64,000 nt of DNA. Origin: Roseovarius sp. MMSF_3281 (GTDB lineage: Bacteria; Pseudomonadota; Alphaproteobacteria; Rhodobacterales; Rhodobacteraceae). The DNA lies in contig NZ_JASHIM010000018.1 of assembly GCF_030733685.1 (NCBI RefSeq), positions 1 through 64,000 of the forward strand, written 5' to 3'. The position numbers and the translations under genes were made by a program. The number at the start of each line of letters is the position of its first letter. Positions within the stretch are counted from its first letter, which is position 1. Of this stretch, positions 54,541 to 63,049 are shown piece after piece. Below the pieces are notes generated by a model. The model searched no databases and was not told the DNA's origin. It worked only from the letters and a program-made list of their open reading frames with translations.

Positions 54541-57231
54541 ATGGCGTCCTTGAATGCGCTTGCGATTGTCTGCGTTCTTTATGTCGTGGTCTTGTTTTCG
54601 GTGGCTTTTGCCGCTGATCGAGCGGCGCTGCATGGGCGCGGGGCATGGCTTCGCTCGCCGATTGTCTACACGCTTTCGCTTTCGATCTATTGCACGGCCT
54701 GGACATTTTACGGCGCGGTTGGTTTCGCCGTGCGCTCGGGGCTGGAGTATGTGACGATTTATCTTGGTCCGACGCTTATCATGATTGGCTGGTGGTGGAC
54801 CCTGCGCAAAATGGTGCGCGTAGGGCGTAGCCAAAGGATCACCTCGATCGCGGACTTGATCTCGTCGCGCTATGGTAAGTCGAATACCCTTGCGGTTTTC
54901 GTCACCCTTCTGGCCGTGATCGGAACGACCCCCTACATTGCCCTGCAACTGCAATCTGTCACCTTGTCGTTCCAGATTTTCGCCGAGAATGACCTTCTCC
55001 AGCGGCAAACCGTCAGCCAGCAATCAATTGCTTTCTGGGTTGCCGGTGGCCTTGCCGTTTTCACGATTCTCTTTGGCACGAGAAACCTTGACGCCAATGA
55101 ACGGCATCATGGTGTGGTCATGGCGATTGCGCTGGAAGCCGTTGTGAAACTCTTCGCGCTATTGGCGGTCGGTGTCTTCGTGGTCTGGGGGTTGTCGGGT
55201 GGCATTGGCGAAACGCTGGCACGCATTGACGCGTCGCCCATCAAGAATTTCGAAGTCAGCGGCAGTCGCTGGGTCGGGTTGACCATGTTGTCGGCGGCCG
55301 CCTTCATCTGCCTGCCGCGCATGTTCCAGGTCATGGTTGTCGAAAACGAGGACGAAAGCCACTTGCGCACCGCGGCATGGGCCTTCCCTGCCTATTTGAT
55401 GGCGATGAGCCTTTTCGTGGTACCCATCGCCGCGGTCGGACTGGAAAAACTCCCGTCGGCCTCTAACCCGGATCTGTTCGTTTTAACGCTGCCTTTACAG
55501 GAAGGTCAGGATGGCTTGGCCATCCTTTCGTTCCTCGGCGGCTTCAGTTCCGCCACGTCGATGGTCATCGTGGCTGCCATTGCATTGTCCACGATGGTTT
55601 CAAATCATATCGTCATGCCGATCTGGCTGTGGATGTCGGGTGGCACGGCCATGGTCTCGGGCGATGTGCGTAACGTGGCCTTGCTGGCAAGGCGGATATC
55701 TATCGCTGGCATCGTTTTTCTTGGGTATCTTTATTTTCGCGTCTCTGGTGGAGGCGCCGCCCTGGCCGCAATCGGATTGATTTCTTTTGTGGGTGTGGCA
55801 CAGTTTTTACCCGCCTTGATGGGCGGCTTGTTTTGGCGCGGCGCCAATCGGGTCGGGGCGCTTGCGGGATTGGTAACCGGTGCGGCCATATGGCTTTACA
55901 GCCTGTTCTTACCCAGTTTCGGGGATACGTTCCTGATGCCGCAACATGTGATTGAACACGGTCCTTTGGGAATCGACTGGCTGCGACCGCAGGCCTTGTT
56001 CGGGACGGAAGGTCTTGACCCGATCGTGCATGCCTTCATGTGGTCAGTGTTTCTGAACACTTTGGTTTTTCTCGTGGTCTCGCTTCTAAGCTTTCCGCGA
56101 CCTGTTGAGCGTTTGCAGGGTGCGCAGTTTGTGAATGTCTTTCAGCACTCGGGTACCGCCGGTACATGGTCCGGCGGCCTTGCACAAAGCGAGGATTTGC
56201 TGATCATGTCGCAACGCATCATGGGGCCTGCCGAGGCCCAGGCGTTGTTTTCGGAAGCCGCGAAACGACAGGGGATCGCCGGGCTTCTTCCCGAACCCAC
56301 ACCAGATTTTCTGCAAGAGTTGGAACGGGTTTTGTCCGGGTCTGTCGGGGCGGCAACCGCTCATGCGATGATAAGTCAGATCGTTGGAGGCGCGACGGTT
56401 TCCGTTGAAGACTTGATGGCGGTTGCGGATGAAACCGCCCAGATCATGGAATATTCAAGCCGATTGGAGGCCAAGACAGAAGAACAGGCTAGAACGGCAA
56501 GACAGCTGCGCGAAGCAAACGACAAGCTCACCCAGTTGTCGGTTCAGAAAGATGCCTTCCTAAGCCAGATCAGTCATGAGTTGCGCACACCGATGACATC
56601 CATCCGCGCGTTTTCCGAAATAATGCGCGACACCGAAGGCCTGACCGAAGATGAGCAGAACAAGTATTCATCCATCATTCACGATGAAGCGGTCCGGTTG
56701 ACACGGCTACTTGATGACCTTTTGGACCTGAGTGTTCTGGAGAACGCACAAGTCCTGCTCAACTGGCAATCAGGGACGCTTGAAGAGGTGCTTGACCGGG
56801 CGGTTTCGGCTGCGGGTGGCAGTGATCCTGACTTCCAAATCGACCGTTTGCCGCAGCGTGAACACTTCGAGCTGCGATCTGATCTGGATCGTCTTGCCCA
56901 AGTCTTTATCAACCTAATTTCCAATGCACGGAAGTATTGTGACGCGAAAGACCCGGTTTTGAAGATCCGTGCAAAGCGAAGTGATGACCGTTTGATAATT
57001 GACTTCATCGACAACGGATCAGGTATCCCAATGGACAAGCAAACGCTGATTTTTGAAAAGTTCTCGCGCATTGGCGAGACAAAAGCCGGCGGTGCCGGTC
57101 TTGGGTTGGCGATTTGTCGCGAGGTCATGGCAAGATTGTCAGGCGCGATCACGTACTTACCGGGACAAAAAGGCGCGGCTTTCAGGGTGACGGTGCCGAT
57201 CGACTCCCCTTCGGTGAAGGCTGCGGGATAA
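54541..57231 (+). CDS. SLC5-STAC-histidine kinase (CrbS-like sensor)
   Basis: An 896-residue hybrid of a sodium:solute symporter-like membrane part (about residues 1-520, a dozen helices), a STAC domain (about 540-640), a short coiled coil and a histidine kinase. His679 in SQISHELRTP is the phosphorylation site; the N box NLISNARKY, and G boxes DNGSGIP and GGAGLGLAI, are intact. This resembles CrbS, which senses acetate and controls acs. It is shorter than CrbS of Vibrio/Pseudomonas, as no PAS domain lies before the kinase core. Confidence 0.9.
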   Translation: MASLNALAIVCVLYVVVLFSVAFAADRAALHGRGAWLRSPIVYTLSLSIYCTAWTFYGAVGFAVRSGLEYVTIYLGPTLIMIGWWWTLRKMVRVGRSQRITSIADLISSRYGKSNTLAVFVTLLAVIGTTPYIALQLQSVTLSFQIFAENDLLQRQTVSQQSIAFWVAGGLAVFTILFGTRNLDANERHHGVVMAIALEAVVKLFALLAVGVFVVWGLSGGIGETLARIDASPIKNFEVSGSRWVGLTMLSAAAFICLPRMFQVMVVENEDESHLRTAAWAFPAYLMAMSLFVVPIAAVGLEKLPSASNPDLFVLTLPLQEGQDGLAILSFLGGFSSATSMVIVAAIALSTMVSNHIVMPIWLWMSGGTAMVSGDVRNVALLARRISIAGIVFLGYLYFRVSGGGAALAAIGLISFVGVAQFLPALMGGLFWRGANRVGALAGLVTGAAIWLYSLFLPSFGDTFLMPQHVIEHGPLGIDWLRPQALFGTEGLDPIVHAFMWSVFLNTLVFLVVSLLSFPRPVERLQGAQFVNVFQHSGTAGTWSGGLAQSEDLLIMSQRIMGPAEAQALFSEAAKRQGIAGLLPEPTPDFLQELERVLSGSVGAATAHAMISQIVGGATVSVEDLMAVADETAQIMEYSSRLEAKTEEQARTARQLREANDKLTQLSVQKDAFLSQISHELRTPMTSIRAFSEIMRDTEGLTEDEQNKYSSIIHDEAVRLTRLLDDLLDLSVLENAQVLLNWQSGTLEEVLDRAVSAAGGSDPDFQIDRLPQREHFELRSDLDRLAQVFINLISNARKYCDAKDPVLKIRAKRSDDRLIIDFIDNGSGIPMDKQTLIFEKFSRIGETKAGGAGLGLAICREVMARLSGAITYLPGQKGAAFRVTVPIDSPSVKAAG

Positions 57232-57315
57232 AACAGCTTTTGGTAAGACCTTGGTAACCAAAACGCGGTTAATTTGCTTGTGATTTACCGCAAAGTCAGT
57301 GGCGGGTATTCCGAT

Positions 57316-58350
57316 ATGACAGGCAAGAATTCAGTCATCCACCGCAAGGCGCAATTCGCACGCCAGGAATTCGATGCGCGTGGAATGTCGATGTCCAAGG
57401 CATTAAGGGTTGCACTGGCCCGCGTCGCGGACCGTCACTACGATTTGCCTCTTGTGGTCAGCACGGTGGAACAAGTCGCCGCAAGTCATGCCAAGTTGCG
57501 AGATCATTTTGAGGATGAGGGCTTACTGGCCCTATTGGGCGGCCCGGATCGCCTCGCGGGGGCTATATGTCTGGATACGCAGTTCCTGACGGCGTTGATC
57601 GAAATGCAGACCATGGGGCATGTCAGGCAAACAGCAGCGCAACGGCGGCCGGTCACAAGAACGGATGCCGCGATTTCTGCGCCTTTCATCGACAGGTTCC
57701 TGGAAACGGCGCACTCCCAACTTGCGGATGCCTCCCCCAAGCTTGCAGGATACAGATTTGACGACATGGTTGAAGATGCGCGCGCACTGACGCTCGCAAT
57801 GGATGCACCAGATTACGCGATTTATAAGTTGACCGTAGATTTACATGATGGTGCGAAGTCAGGTTTGATGACGGTCATTCTGCCCGTCGATCCAGTCGGT
57901 GTCGCAAAAGGCGGGGGCGACCATATTCATGCGGAAAAAACCACCCAAGAGGGGCTAGGCGATGTCGCCCGAAACGCACCGGTGACACTCAACGCGGTTC
58001 TTGATCGACTGGAAATGCCGTTGCGGGACGCGTGCAAACTCCAAGTTGGCATGCGCTTTCCCATTGCGCCAAACGCGTTGGCGGATGCGCAGCTTACGGC
58101 AACAGGCGGATATGTCGTGGCAGGCGTTGTTCTTGGACAGGTCAACGGATTTCGCGCGGCCCGCCTTGTGTCAGGGCGCAACGGTCAGCTACCAACAGGC
58201 GTGGAGGCGCAAGTGCCGATGCCACCAAGTGAACAGCGGCACTTGGAGAAGGAAACCGGGCTGTCCAATGTCACGACGGATGAAGAAAAGCCTTCGGAAC
58301 AACTTGACCCTGCAGCTTTGCCAGAGATGGTGAGCAGTGAAGACCCGTAA
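57316..58350 (+). CDS. FliM/FliN-family (SpoA-domain) protein, orphan
   Basis: A 344-residue protein whose C-terminal third (about residues 215-300) looks like a SpoA/FliN-type domain (PVTLNAVLDRLEMPLRDACKLQVGMRF), and whose N-terminal part has the helical plan of FliM. No other flagellar gene is in the window. The start ATG 57316 is chosen; a TTG at 57274 is possible. It may supply a variant motor-switch subunit or a type III secretion-like part. The N-terminal CheY-binding peptide typical of FliM is not obvious. Confidence 0.65.
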   Translation: MTGKNSVIHRKAQFARQEFDARGMSMSKALRVALARVADRHYDLPLVVSTVEQVAASHAKLRDHFEDEGLLALLGGPDRLAGAICLDTQFLTALIEMQTMGHVRQTAAQRRPVTRTDAAISAPFIDRFLETAHSQLADASPKLAGYRFDDMVEDARALTLAMDAPDYAIYKLTVDLHDGAKSGLMTVILPVDPVGVAKGGGDHIHAEKTTQEGLGDVARNAPVTLNAVLDRLEMPLRDACKLQVGMRFPIAPNALADAQLTATGGYVVAGVVLGQVNGFRAARLVSGRNGQLPTGVEAQVPMPPSEQRHLEKETGLSNVTTDEEKPSEQLDPAALPEMVSSEDP

Positions 58351-58446
58351 CTTGTCGGCGAAGAGTGGGACAGCGGGTTTATCTAAGCGCGCTGAACCTG
58401 AGCGTGGTGCGCGGCACAAGTTGATGTGGGTCAAGGCAACCCGTTC

Positions 58447-58466
58447 TGCGACATGCGATTGTCGCA
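58447..58466 (+). promoter_or_regulatory. Hairpin in the leader of the DksA-like gene
   Basis: A perfect 7-bp stem TGCGACA/TGTCGCA (58447-58453 with 58460-58466) lies about 8 bases before the AGGAGG ribosome site of the DksA-like gene. It could be a short structured leader; no T-run is present. Confidence 0.3.
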
Positions 58467-58484
58467 AAGCTCAGGAGGAAACCC

Positions 58485-58808
58485 ATGAATACACCCGAGA
58501 AATACCGCCAGAAATTGATGACCCGCTTGGCCGAATTGGACAGCAGACTGCACCAAATTGAGGCAGACTTGGACGAACCGCACTCAAAAGACTGGGAAGA
58601 GAGCGCGGTTGAACGAGAAGGGGAAGAAGTTCTCGAAAAATTGGGTCAGACTGGGCAAGAGGAAATTGCCAGGATCCGGGCGGCACTCCGGCGCATAAGG
58701 GAGGGATCTTACGGAAACTGCGTCAGGTGTGGCGAGGCAATCGCCTTAGAAAGACTCGATACGCTGCCGGACACACCGTTGTGTCGCGATTGCGCTGCCG
58801 CGATTTGA
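58485..58808 (+). CDS. DksA/TraR-family zinc-finger protein
   Basis: A 107-residue DksA/TraR-type protein. An N-terminal coiled coil (about 1-70) precedes the zinc finger with Cys79, 82, 100 and 103. It is shorter than E. coli DksA (151 residues) and closer to the short TraR-like members, which bind the RNA polymerase secondary channel. The coiled-coil tip (about residues 28-45, DEPHSKDWEESAVE) has DExxD-like acidic residues. AGGAGG precedes ATG 58485. Confidence 0.87.
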   Translation: MNTPEKYRQKLMTRLAELDSRLHQIEADLDEPHSKDWEESAVEREGEEVLEKLGQTGQEEIARIRAALRRIREGSYGNCVRCGEAIALERLDTLPDTPLCRDCAAAI

Positions 58809-58887
58809 TACCATCTATGCAATGGAAATCATGCGCGTGCCCCCTTTTCGCGTATCGCGTCGCCGGACCAGAAAACGGGAGAGAAGG

Positions 58888-59097
58888 ATGTCACAAAATG
58901 CCAAGGCGCTTGATGCGCTGATCAAAGAAATTGAAGAAGCGGATGCGGAAGACCGCGTTGCGTTTGAGACGCGGCTTTCGCGCTTGATCAAAGATATGGA
59001 AGATCGAGGTGAGCCTGTACCCGCGGTCGCCAAATGCCTGCACGACGAACTGGTCAATGAGAAGATCGAATCTCAATTTGACAACATGCCTGTCTAA
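58888..59097 (+). CDS. Small acidic protein, unknown
   Basis: A 69-residue soluble helical protein with no cysteine motif, membrane helix or signal. The start ATG 58888 is preceded by GGGAGA; a 22-residue Arg-rich extension upstream (MEIMRVPPFRVSRRRTRKRE) is unlikely to be real. No family is recognised. It follows the DksA-like gene on the same strand. Confidence 0.55.
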   Translation: MSQNAKALDALIKEIEEADAEDRVAFETRLSRLIKDMEDRGEPVPAVAKCLHDELVNEKIESQFDNMPV

Positions 59098-59185
59098 ACG
59101 GCGCAGGTTTCGCGCAAATCCTTGCGTGATGAGACTTTCTTCGTACTAATTACCCCAATAGGCCGTTTTCTGAAGTGGGGTTGGA

Positions 59186-61243
59186 GTGGTCTCGGAGGTT
59201 GACGTAGAATTTCGCGATAGTGTTGCTGTCCTGGCATTGAACAGGCCGGTCGCAAATGCCCTTTCGCCTTCGTTACGCCAAGCGCTGGAGCTGACGATAA
59301 GGTCTGCGATCGACGACAATACGATCAAAGCTATCGTTTTGAAGGGGGTCGGGCAGGGGTTTTCCTCGGGTGTGGATATAGGCGAATACGAGGGGCCCTT
59401 GGAAAATCCATGGGTTGGCGACCTTTGCCATTTGATTGAAAACGCGCCCAAGCCGATTGTGGCGGCGATGCATGGGGTGGCATTGGGTGCCGGGTTCGAA
59501 CTGGCGTTGGCCGCGCATGCAAGAGTTGCAGATAGGGCTGCACGCGTTGCACTACCAGAGGTCACTTTGGGGTTGATCCCAGGTGCGGGCGGAACGCAGC
59601 GCCTTTCACGCATCACAGGTGCACAGGTGGCCCTTGAATGCCTCATGACTGGGCGTGTTATCCCGGTAAACGATCCGAAATTTCGCCGCGTTTTCGAGAA
59701 GTTGGTCGATGGCGACCCTGTTGAGCATGCGATTGAGATGGCGCTTGAACTGGCGTCCAAAGGCACGTGGATACCAACAAGAGATCGCCATCCGGGCCTG
59801 ACCGATCCAGAAGCCTACCAAGCGTCGGTTCAGGCTGTGGCCGCAAGAATTGGTAACAAGAATTGCGCCGAGCGTGATATCGTAAGATGCATCGAAGCCG
59901 CACAGCTTTTACCGTTTGAGCAAGGTATCCAACTTGAACGCGTCCTTTTCGAAGATCGCTTGACATCCAAAGCCGCGCGCGCCTCGCGCCATTTCTTTGC
60001 CGCCGAGCGGCGCGCAAATGCCATGCCCGATCTGTCGAAGGGACAAGCATCTACGATAAATGTGGTGGCGTTGCTCTGCCAAGGTGTGTTGGCTGTTGAA
60101 TTGGCTGTTCAATGTCTTGATGCGGGGCAAAGCGTAATGCTTGTCAATGCTGATGGCAGTGCGGCCAATGCGGTCACTGACCGGGTTGCAGCGCTGTATG
60201 ACGCGGCTGTAAACCGCGAACGGCTCAAGGAGGTCGTCCGTAACGAACGCTTGGCTCGGATGAAAATTACAGATTTGCCCCGCGCCTTGCAGCAAGCGGA
60301 TATTTTTTTCGATGACGCGAGCCTCGTGCTGACAGACGGATTGCCGGCGGTCAAATCGACCGCGGTCTGGGCAAGCGTGAACGGCGAAAACTGTGATCTT
60401 TCACGCTTGAAAAAGGTTCATGCGGAAGGAAAGCACGTCGTTCTAAAGCACAGCAGGCCGGCTCATAGTACGCAGTTGATCGAACTTGCCGTGCCCTACG
60501 GGACATCCTCCGATTCCACGGCCAGCGTCGTCCAGAGCCTTGCGCGTTCACGGCGAACGGTCGTGCGCAGCGCCCTTGTGCCAGGGTTGCTGAGTGACAA
60601 TCTGAACTTCGCCTTGTTCGGTGCGGCCCTGGCGCTTTGTGAAGCGGGGGTCATGCCCCAAGAAATCGATGAGGCGGCATGTCAGTTGGGTTTCCCAAAT
60701 GGGCCGTTCGCCTTGGCGGATGTATTGGGGCTGGTTGAAGTTCAGAACCGACACAACCGGCTTTGCGATGCGCGCTCGTTAAAAGCGCCCAAGGCGTTGG
60801 CCCTTTTGACCGCTCGTATTGCGGCAGGCGCAAAAGGGCGCGCCGTGGGCCGGGGCATATACTGTTACTCGGATGGCAAGATGCGCCCCGATCCAGAATG
60901 CGAAGAGTGGTTGGAGAATTGGCACCGGACGTGTGAGGCCGATCGAAAGCCGGCGAGTGACATTGGGCAGGCTTTGCTCGCGGCGCTGGTCAACGAAGCG
61001 GCACGTTTGATCAGTGAAAGGCGGGTCTTGCGTGCCTCGGATCTCGATATTGTTGCGGTGAAAGGGATGGGATTTGACCGCCGTCTCGGTGGGCCGCTAT
61101 TGCAAGCGGATTTCATGGGAATCCTGCATTTGTTGCAGGAGATGAAAAGCCTTGCGTCGCTTGATCAAGATATTTGGACGCCGCATCCAAAGATCATCGA
61201 GATGGTCAAATATGGTCAGGGGTTTTTCGGTCGGGCCACATGA
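59186..61243 (+). CDS. Enoyl-CoA hydratase/3-hydroxyacyl-CoA dehydrogenase fusion, dehydrogenase part degenerate
   Basis: A 685-residue FadB/FadJ-type fusion. The N-terminal crotonase domain (about 1-180) has the catalytic Glu105 (GAGFELALAA) and Glu125 (PEVTLGLIPGAGGTQRL). The middle domain (about 290-460) should bind NAD, but the GxGxxG motif is replaced by LLCQGVLAVE (297-306) and the catalytic surroundings are poor, with HSRPAHST in place of the HFFSPA-type motif. The C-terminal helical part (GFPNGPFALADVLGL) is conserved. Start GTG 59186. It likely works as hydratase only. Confidence 0.82.
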   Translation: MVSEVDVEFRDSVAVLALNRPVANALSPSLRQALELTIRSAIDDNTIKAIVLKGVGQGFSSGVDIGEYEGPLENPWVGDLCHLIENAPKPIVAAMHGVALGAGFELALAAHARVADRAARVALPEVTLGLIPGAGGTQRLSRITGAQVALECLMTGRVIPVNDPKFRRVFEKLVDGDPVEHAIEMALELASKGTWIPTRDRHPGLTDPEAYQASVQAVAARIGNKNCAERDIVRCIEAAQLLPFEQGIQLERVLFEDRLTSKAARASRHFFAAERRANAMPDLSKGQASTINVVALLCQGVLAVELAVQCLDAGQSVMLVNADGSAANAVTDRVAALYDAAVNRERLKEVVRNERLARMKITDLPRALQQADIFFDDASLVLTDGLPAVKSTAVWASVNGENCDLSRLKKVHAEGKHVVLKHSRPAHSTQLIELAVPYGTSSDSTASVVQSLARSRRTVVRSALVPGLLSDNLNFALFGAALALCEAGVMPQEIDEAACQLGFPNGPFALADVLGLVEVQNRHNRLCDARSLKAPKALALLTARIAAGAKGRAVGRGIYCYSDGKMRPDPECEEWLENWHRTCEADRKPASDIGQALLAALVNEAARLISERRVLRASDLDIVAVKGMGFDRRLGGPLLQADFMGILHLLQEMKSLASLDQDIWTPHPKIIEMVKYGQGFFGRAT

Positions 61244-61251
61244 GCCGACCT

Positions 61252-61467
61252 TTAGCCCAGCATGATGCCGACGATCACCATCATCAGGCCGATCACCGAT
61301 ACGAAAAGGGCGCCGGTATTCAATGGCACAATTTTGCGGACGGTGTCGCGAAGGGCGTCGTCGCTCAGGCCGGATTTGCGGGCTTGCCACACCTTGTAGA
61401 TACACCACAGCAAGCCAGCCAAGCCCAATAGTGAGACAACGGCACCGGACCAAATCAAAATATCCAT
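61252..61467 (-). CDS. Small two-helix membrane protein, unknown
   Basis: A 71-residue protein with two helices (about 4-24 LIWSGAVVSLLGLAGLLWCIY and 50-70 TGALFVSVIGLMMVIVGIML) joined by a charged loop. GGAGGTGA just before ATG 61467 is a strong ribosome site, which supports the gene. It is convergent to the hydratase/dehydrogenase fusion, ending 8 bases from its stop. No function can be assigned. Confidence 0.75.
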   Translation of the reverse strand: MDILIWSGAVVSLLGLAGLLWCIYKVWQARKSGLSDDALRDTVRKIVPLNTGALFVSVIGLMMVIVGIMLG

Positions 61468-61607
61468 GTGCTCACCTCCGCCGCTGCAAATCTGTCTTCG
61501 CCTATCCCAGGCTATCGGTAATCACAAGTGATGCGGTGAAGTTGCAGGTTGCAGCACAGATGTGAGACAGGTAGTCAGAAGGCTCATTTGAACCCATGAG
61601 GCGTGCC

Positions 61608-61868
61608 ATGAATGATCTGAACCCTGATTCCAGTTATCGCGTCACCGCTGATGAACTTCGCCAGTTCGTGGAACGTTTCGAGCGTCTTGAAATGGAAAAG
61701 AAAGACATCGCGGATCAGCAAAAAGAAGTCATGGCCGAAGCCAAGTCTCGCGGCTATGACACCAAGGTCATGCGCAAGGTGATTGCCCTGCGTAAGCGGG
61801 ACAAGGATGATATCGCCGAAGAAGAGGCCGTGCTGGAGATGTACAAGGAAGCCTTGGGGATGGGGTGA
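61608..61868 (+). CDS. gapR: GapR-family nucleoid protein (DUF2312)
   Basis: An 86-residue coiled-coil DNA-binding protein of the GapR group, described in Caulobacter as binding overtwisted AT-rich DNA near replication and transcription. Its plan and wording match: VERFERLEMEKKDIADQQKEV followed by AKSRGYDTKVMRKVIALRKRD. ATG 61608 has GAGG 6 bases upstream; ATG 61596 is possible. It is expected to be chromosome-associated. Confidence 0.9.
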   Translation: MNDLNPDSSYRVTADELRQFVERFERLEMEKKDIADQQKEVMAEAKSRGYDTKVMRKVIALRKRDKDDIAEEEAVLEMYKEALGMG

Positions 61869-61948
61869 GACGCGCCCGGATTTCGGGCTCCGGCGGTAGC
61901 AAGATTCGATGCGCCGCGGTTTTTCCACTGTAAGTCGATGAAAAACAC

Positions 61949-62824
61949 CTAGGGGGAGATGATATTGATCCCGGGGATACGCTGTATCTCGAAAATGTCT
62001 TCATCGTATAATTCGGTCAGGCGATCAATCAGGTCTTCGGTCCAGCCGGGAACATCCAGTTCTTCTTCAATCGCTGTTTCTTCCGCGAACTTGTCGAGGA
62101 ATGCAACGATGACACGGCGCTTTTGGGCTTCGGTCATGCCCGGATGGGCCCGCATGTAGCTGCGAAACCGGGCAAGGCCTGGCTTGCTCATGATCTCGAA
62201 AAGCAAAGCAAATTCGCCCTTGAACTCGGTATTGGGGTCAAGCCCCGATATTTCACGGATGATCTGCCCCCAGATGATCGGTGTATCTTCATTGCACCAA
62301 ACGGTGATGGGCATCTCCGGAAAGACATGGCGCAGGCGCGCAATGAGTTCCGACCATCGAATGGCCGTGGGGGCTACACCGTTCAGGTAGTCTTCCATGC
62401 TTGTTTGCGGCGCGTCCTTGAACATGGCGGGAAGAAAACTGGCCGGATTTCGGATCGCCAGGCACAGTTCAATCTGGTCCCCCGCGAATATCTGATGGAA
62501 GGCCGCCATGCGCCTGTCGGCCGCCGAGTATAGGACACCACCCGAGGCTGCCATTCTGGGCGTTCCGAAAAAACCGTGGTTCGACAAAATAATCCGGTCG
62601 GCCGTGTCATCTTCGATGATTGCGTCATGTGCGACTTCACGTGCATTCGCAGAAAGGCCAGTATCCGCCGCCGCGTGCAACATATCACGCAACAACTTTC
62701 GATAGCGCGTGGTGCTGGGCACATGTGTGCCGTGTTCGGACAGAAGATCCCGATTGGAAGCAAGGCACTTGATCAACCGATCTTCGTCGGTCGTATGCGC
62801 GCCCGCGTGTATAACCACCTGCAT
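61949..62824 (-). CDS. Conserved hypothetical protein
   Basis: A 291-residue soluble protein. The N-terminus MQVVIHAGAHTTDEDRL is reminiscent of sulfotransferase-like P-loop starts (HxGxHKTGTT), but the Lys/Thr of a true P-loop are not present, so the fold assignment is weak. Distinctive stretches are VWCNEDTPIIWGQIIREISG and DEDIFEIQRIPGINI. I believe similar proteins occur in other roseobacters, from memory only. ATG 62824 is chosen; a longer frame to 62980 would run through the tRNA promoter and into the tRNA. It is divergent from the tRNA-Thr gene. Confidence 0.65.
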   Translation of the reverse strand: MQVVIHAGAHTTDEDRLIKCLASNRDLLSEHGTHVPSTTRYRKLLRDMLHAAADTGLSANAREVAHDAIIEDDTADRIILSNHGFFGTPRMAASGGVLYSAADRRMAAFHQIFAGDQIELCLAIRNPASFLPAMFKDAPQTSMEDYLNGVAPTAIRWSELIARLRHVFPEMPITVWCNEDTPIIWGQIIREISGLDPNTEFKGEFALLFEIMSKPGLARFRSYMRAHPGMTEAQKRRVIVAFLDKFAEETAIEEELDVPGWTEDLIDRLTELYDEDIFEIQRIPGINIISP

Positions 62825-62953
62825 TCGCAATCCGTTCGTTACAGTGTGAGAAGCGCCGCCAATATAATCGGTTTCACAGGCAGTTAAACCGCTTTTCCCT
62901 CGGTGCGATTCTGTCTTGCATCGCCGCTCTGTTGTGCTTATCCAAAGCGCCGT

Positions 62954-63029
62954 GCCCCTATAGCTCAGCTGGTAGAGCAACTGATTTGTAATCAGTAGGT
63001 CGGGAGTTCGAGTCTCTCTGGGGGCACCA
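62954..63029 (+). tRNA. tRNA-Thr (anticodon TGT)
   Basis: A 76-base tRNA with acceptor stem GCCCCTA/TGGGGGC (one G-T pair), D-arm TAGCTCAGCTGGTAGAGCA, anticodon stem ACTGA/TCAGT around TTTGTAA, so anticodon TGT (reads ACA and related Thr codons), T-arm with GTTCGAGTC and encoded CCA at 63027-63029. Confidence 0.97.
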
Positions 63030-63049
63030 TTTTTATCGTTTCAACTGTA

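Noticed and set aside
57251..57280. CtrA-type site before the FliM-like gene
   Set aside because: GGTTAA is present and TTGGTAACCAA is a small palindrome, but the full TTAA-N7-TTAA arrangement is not met.
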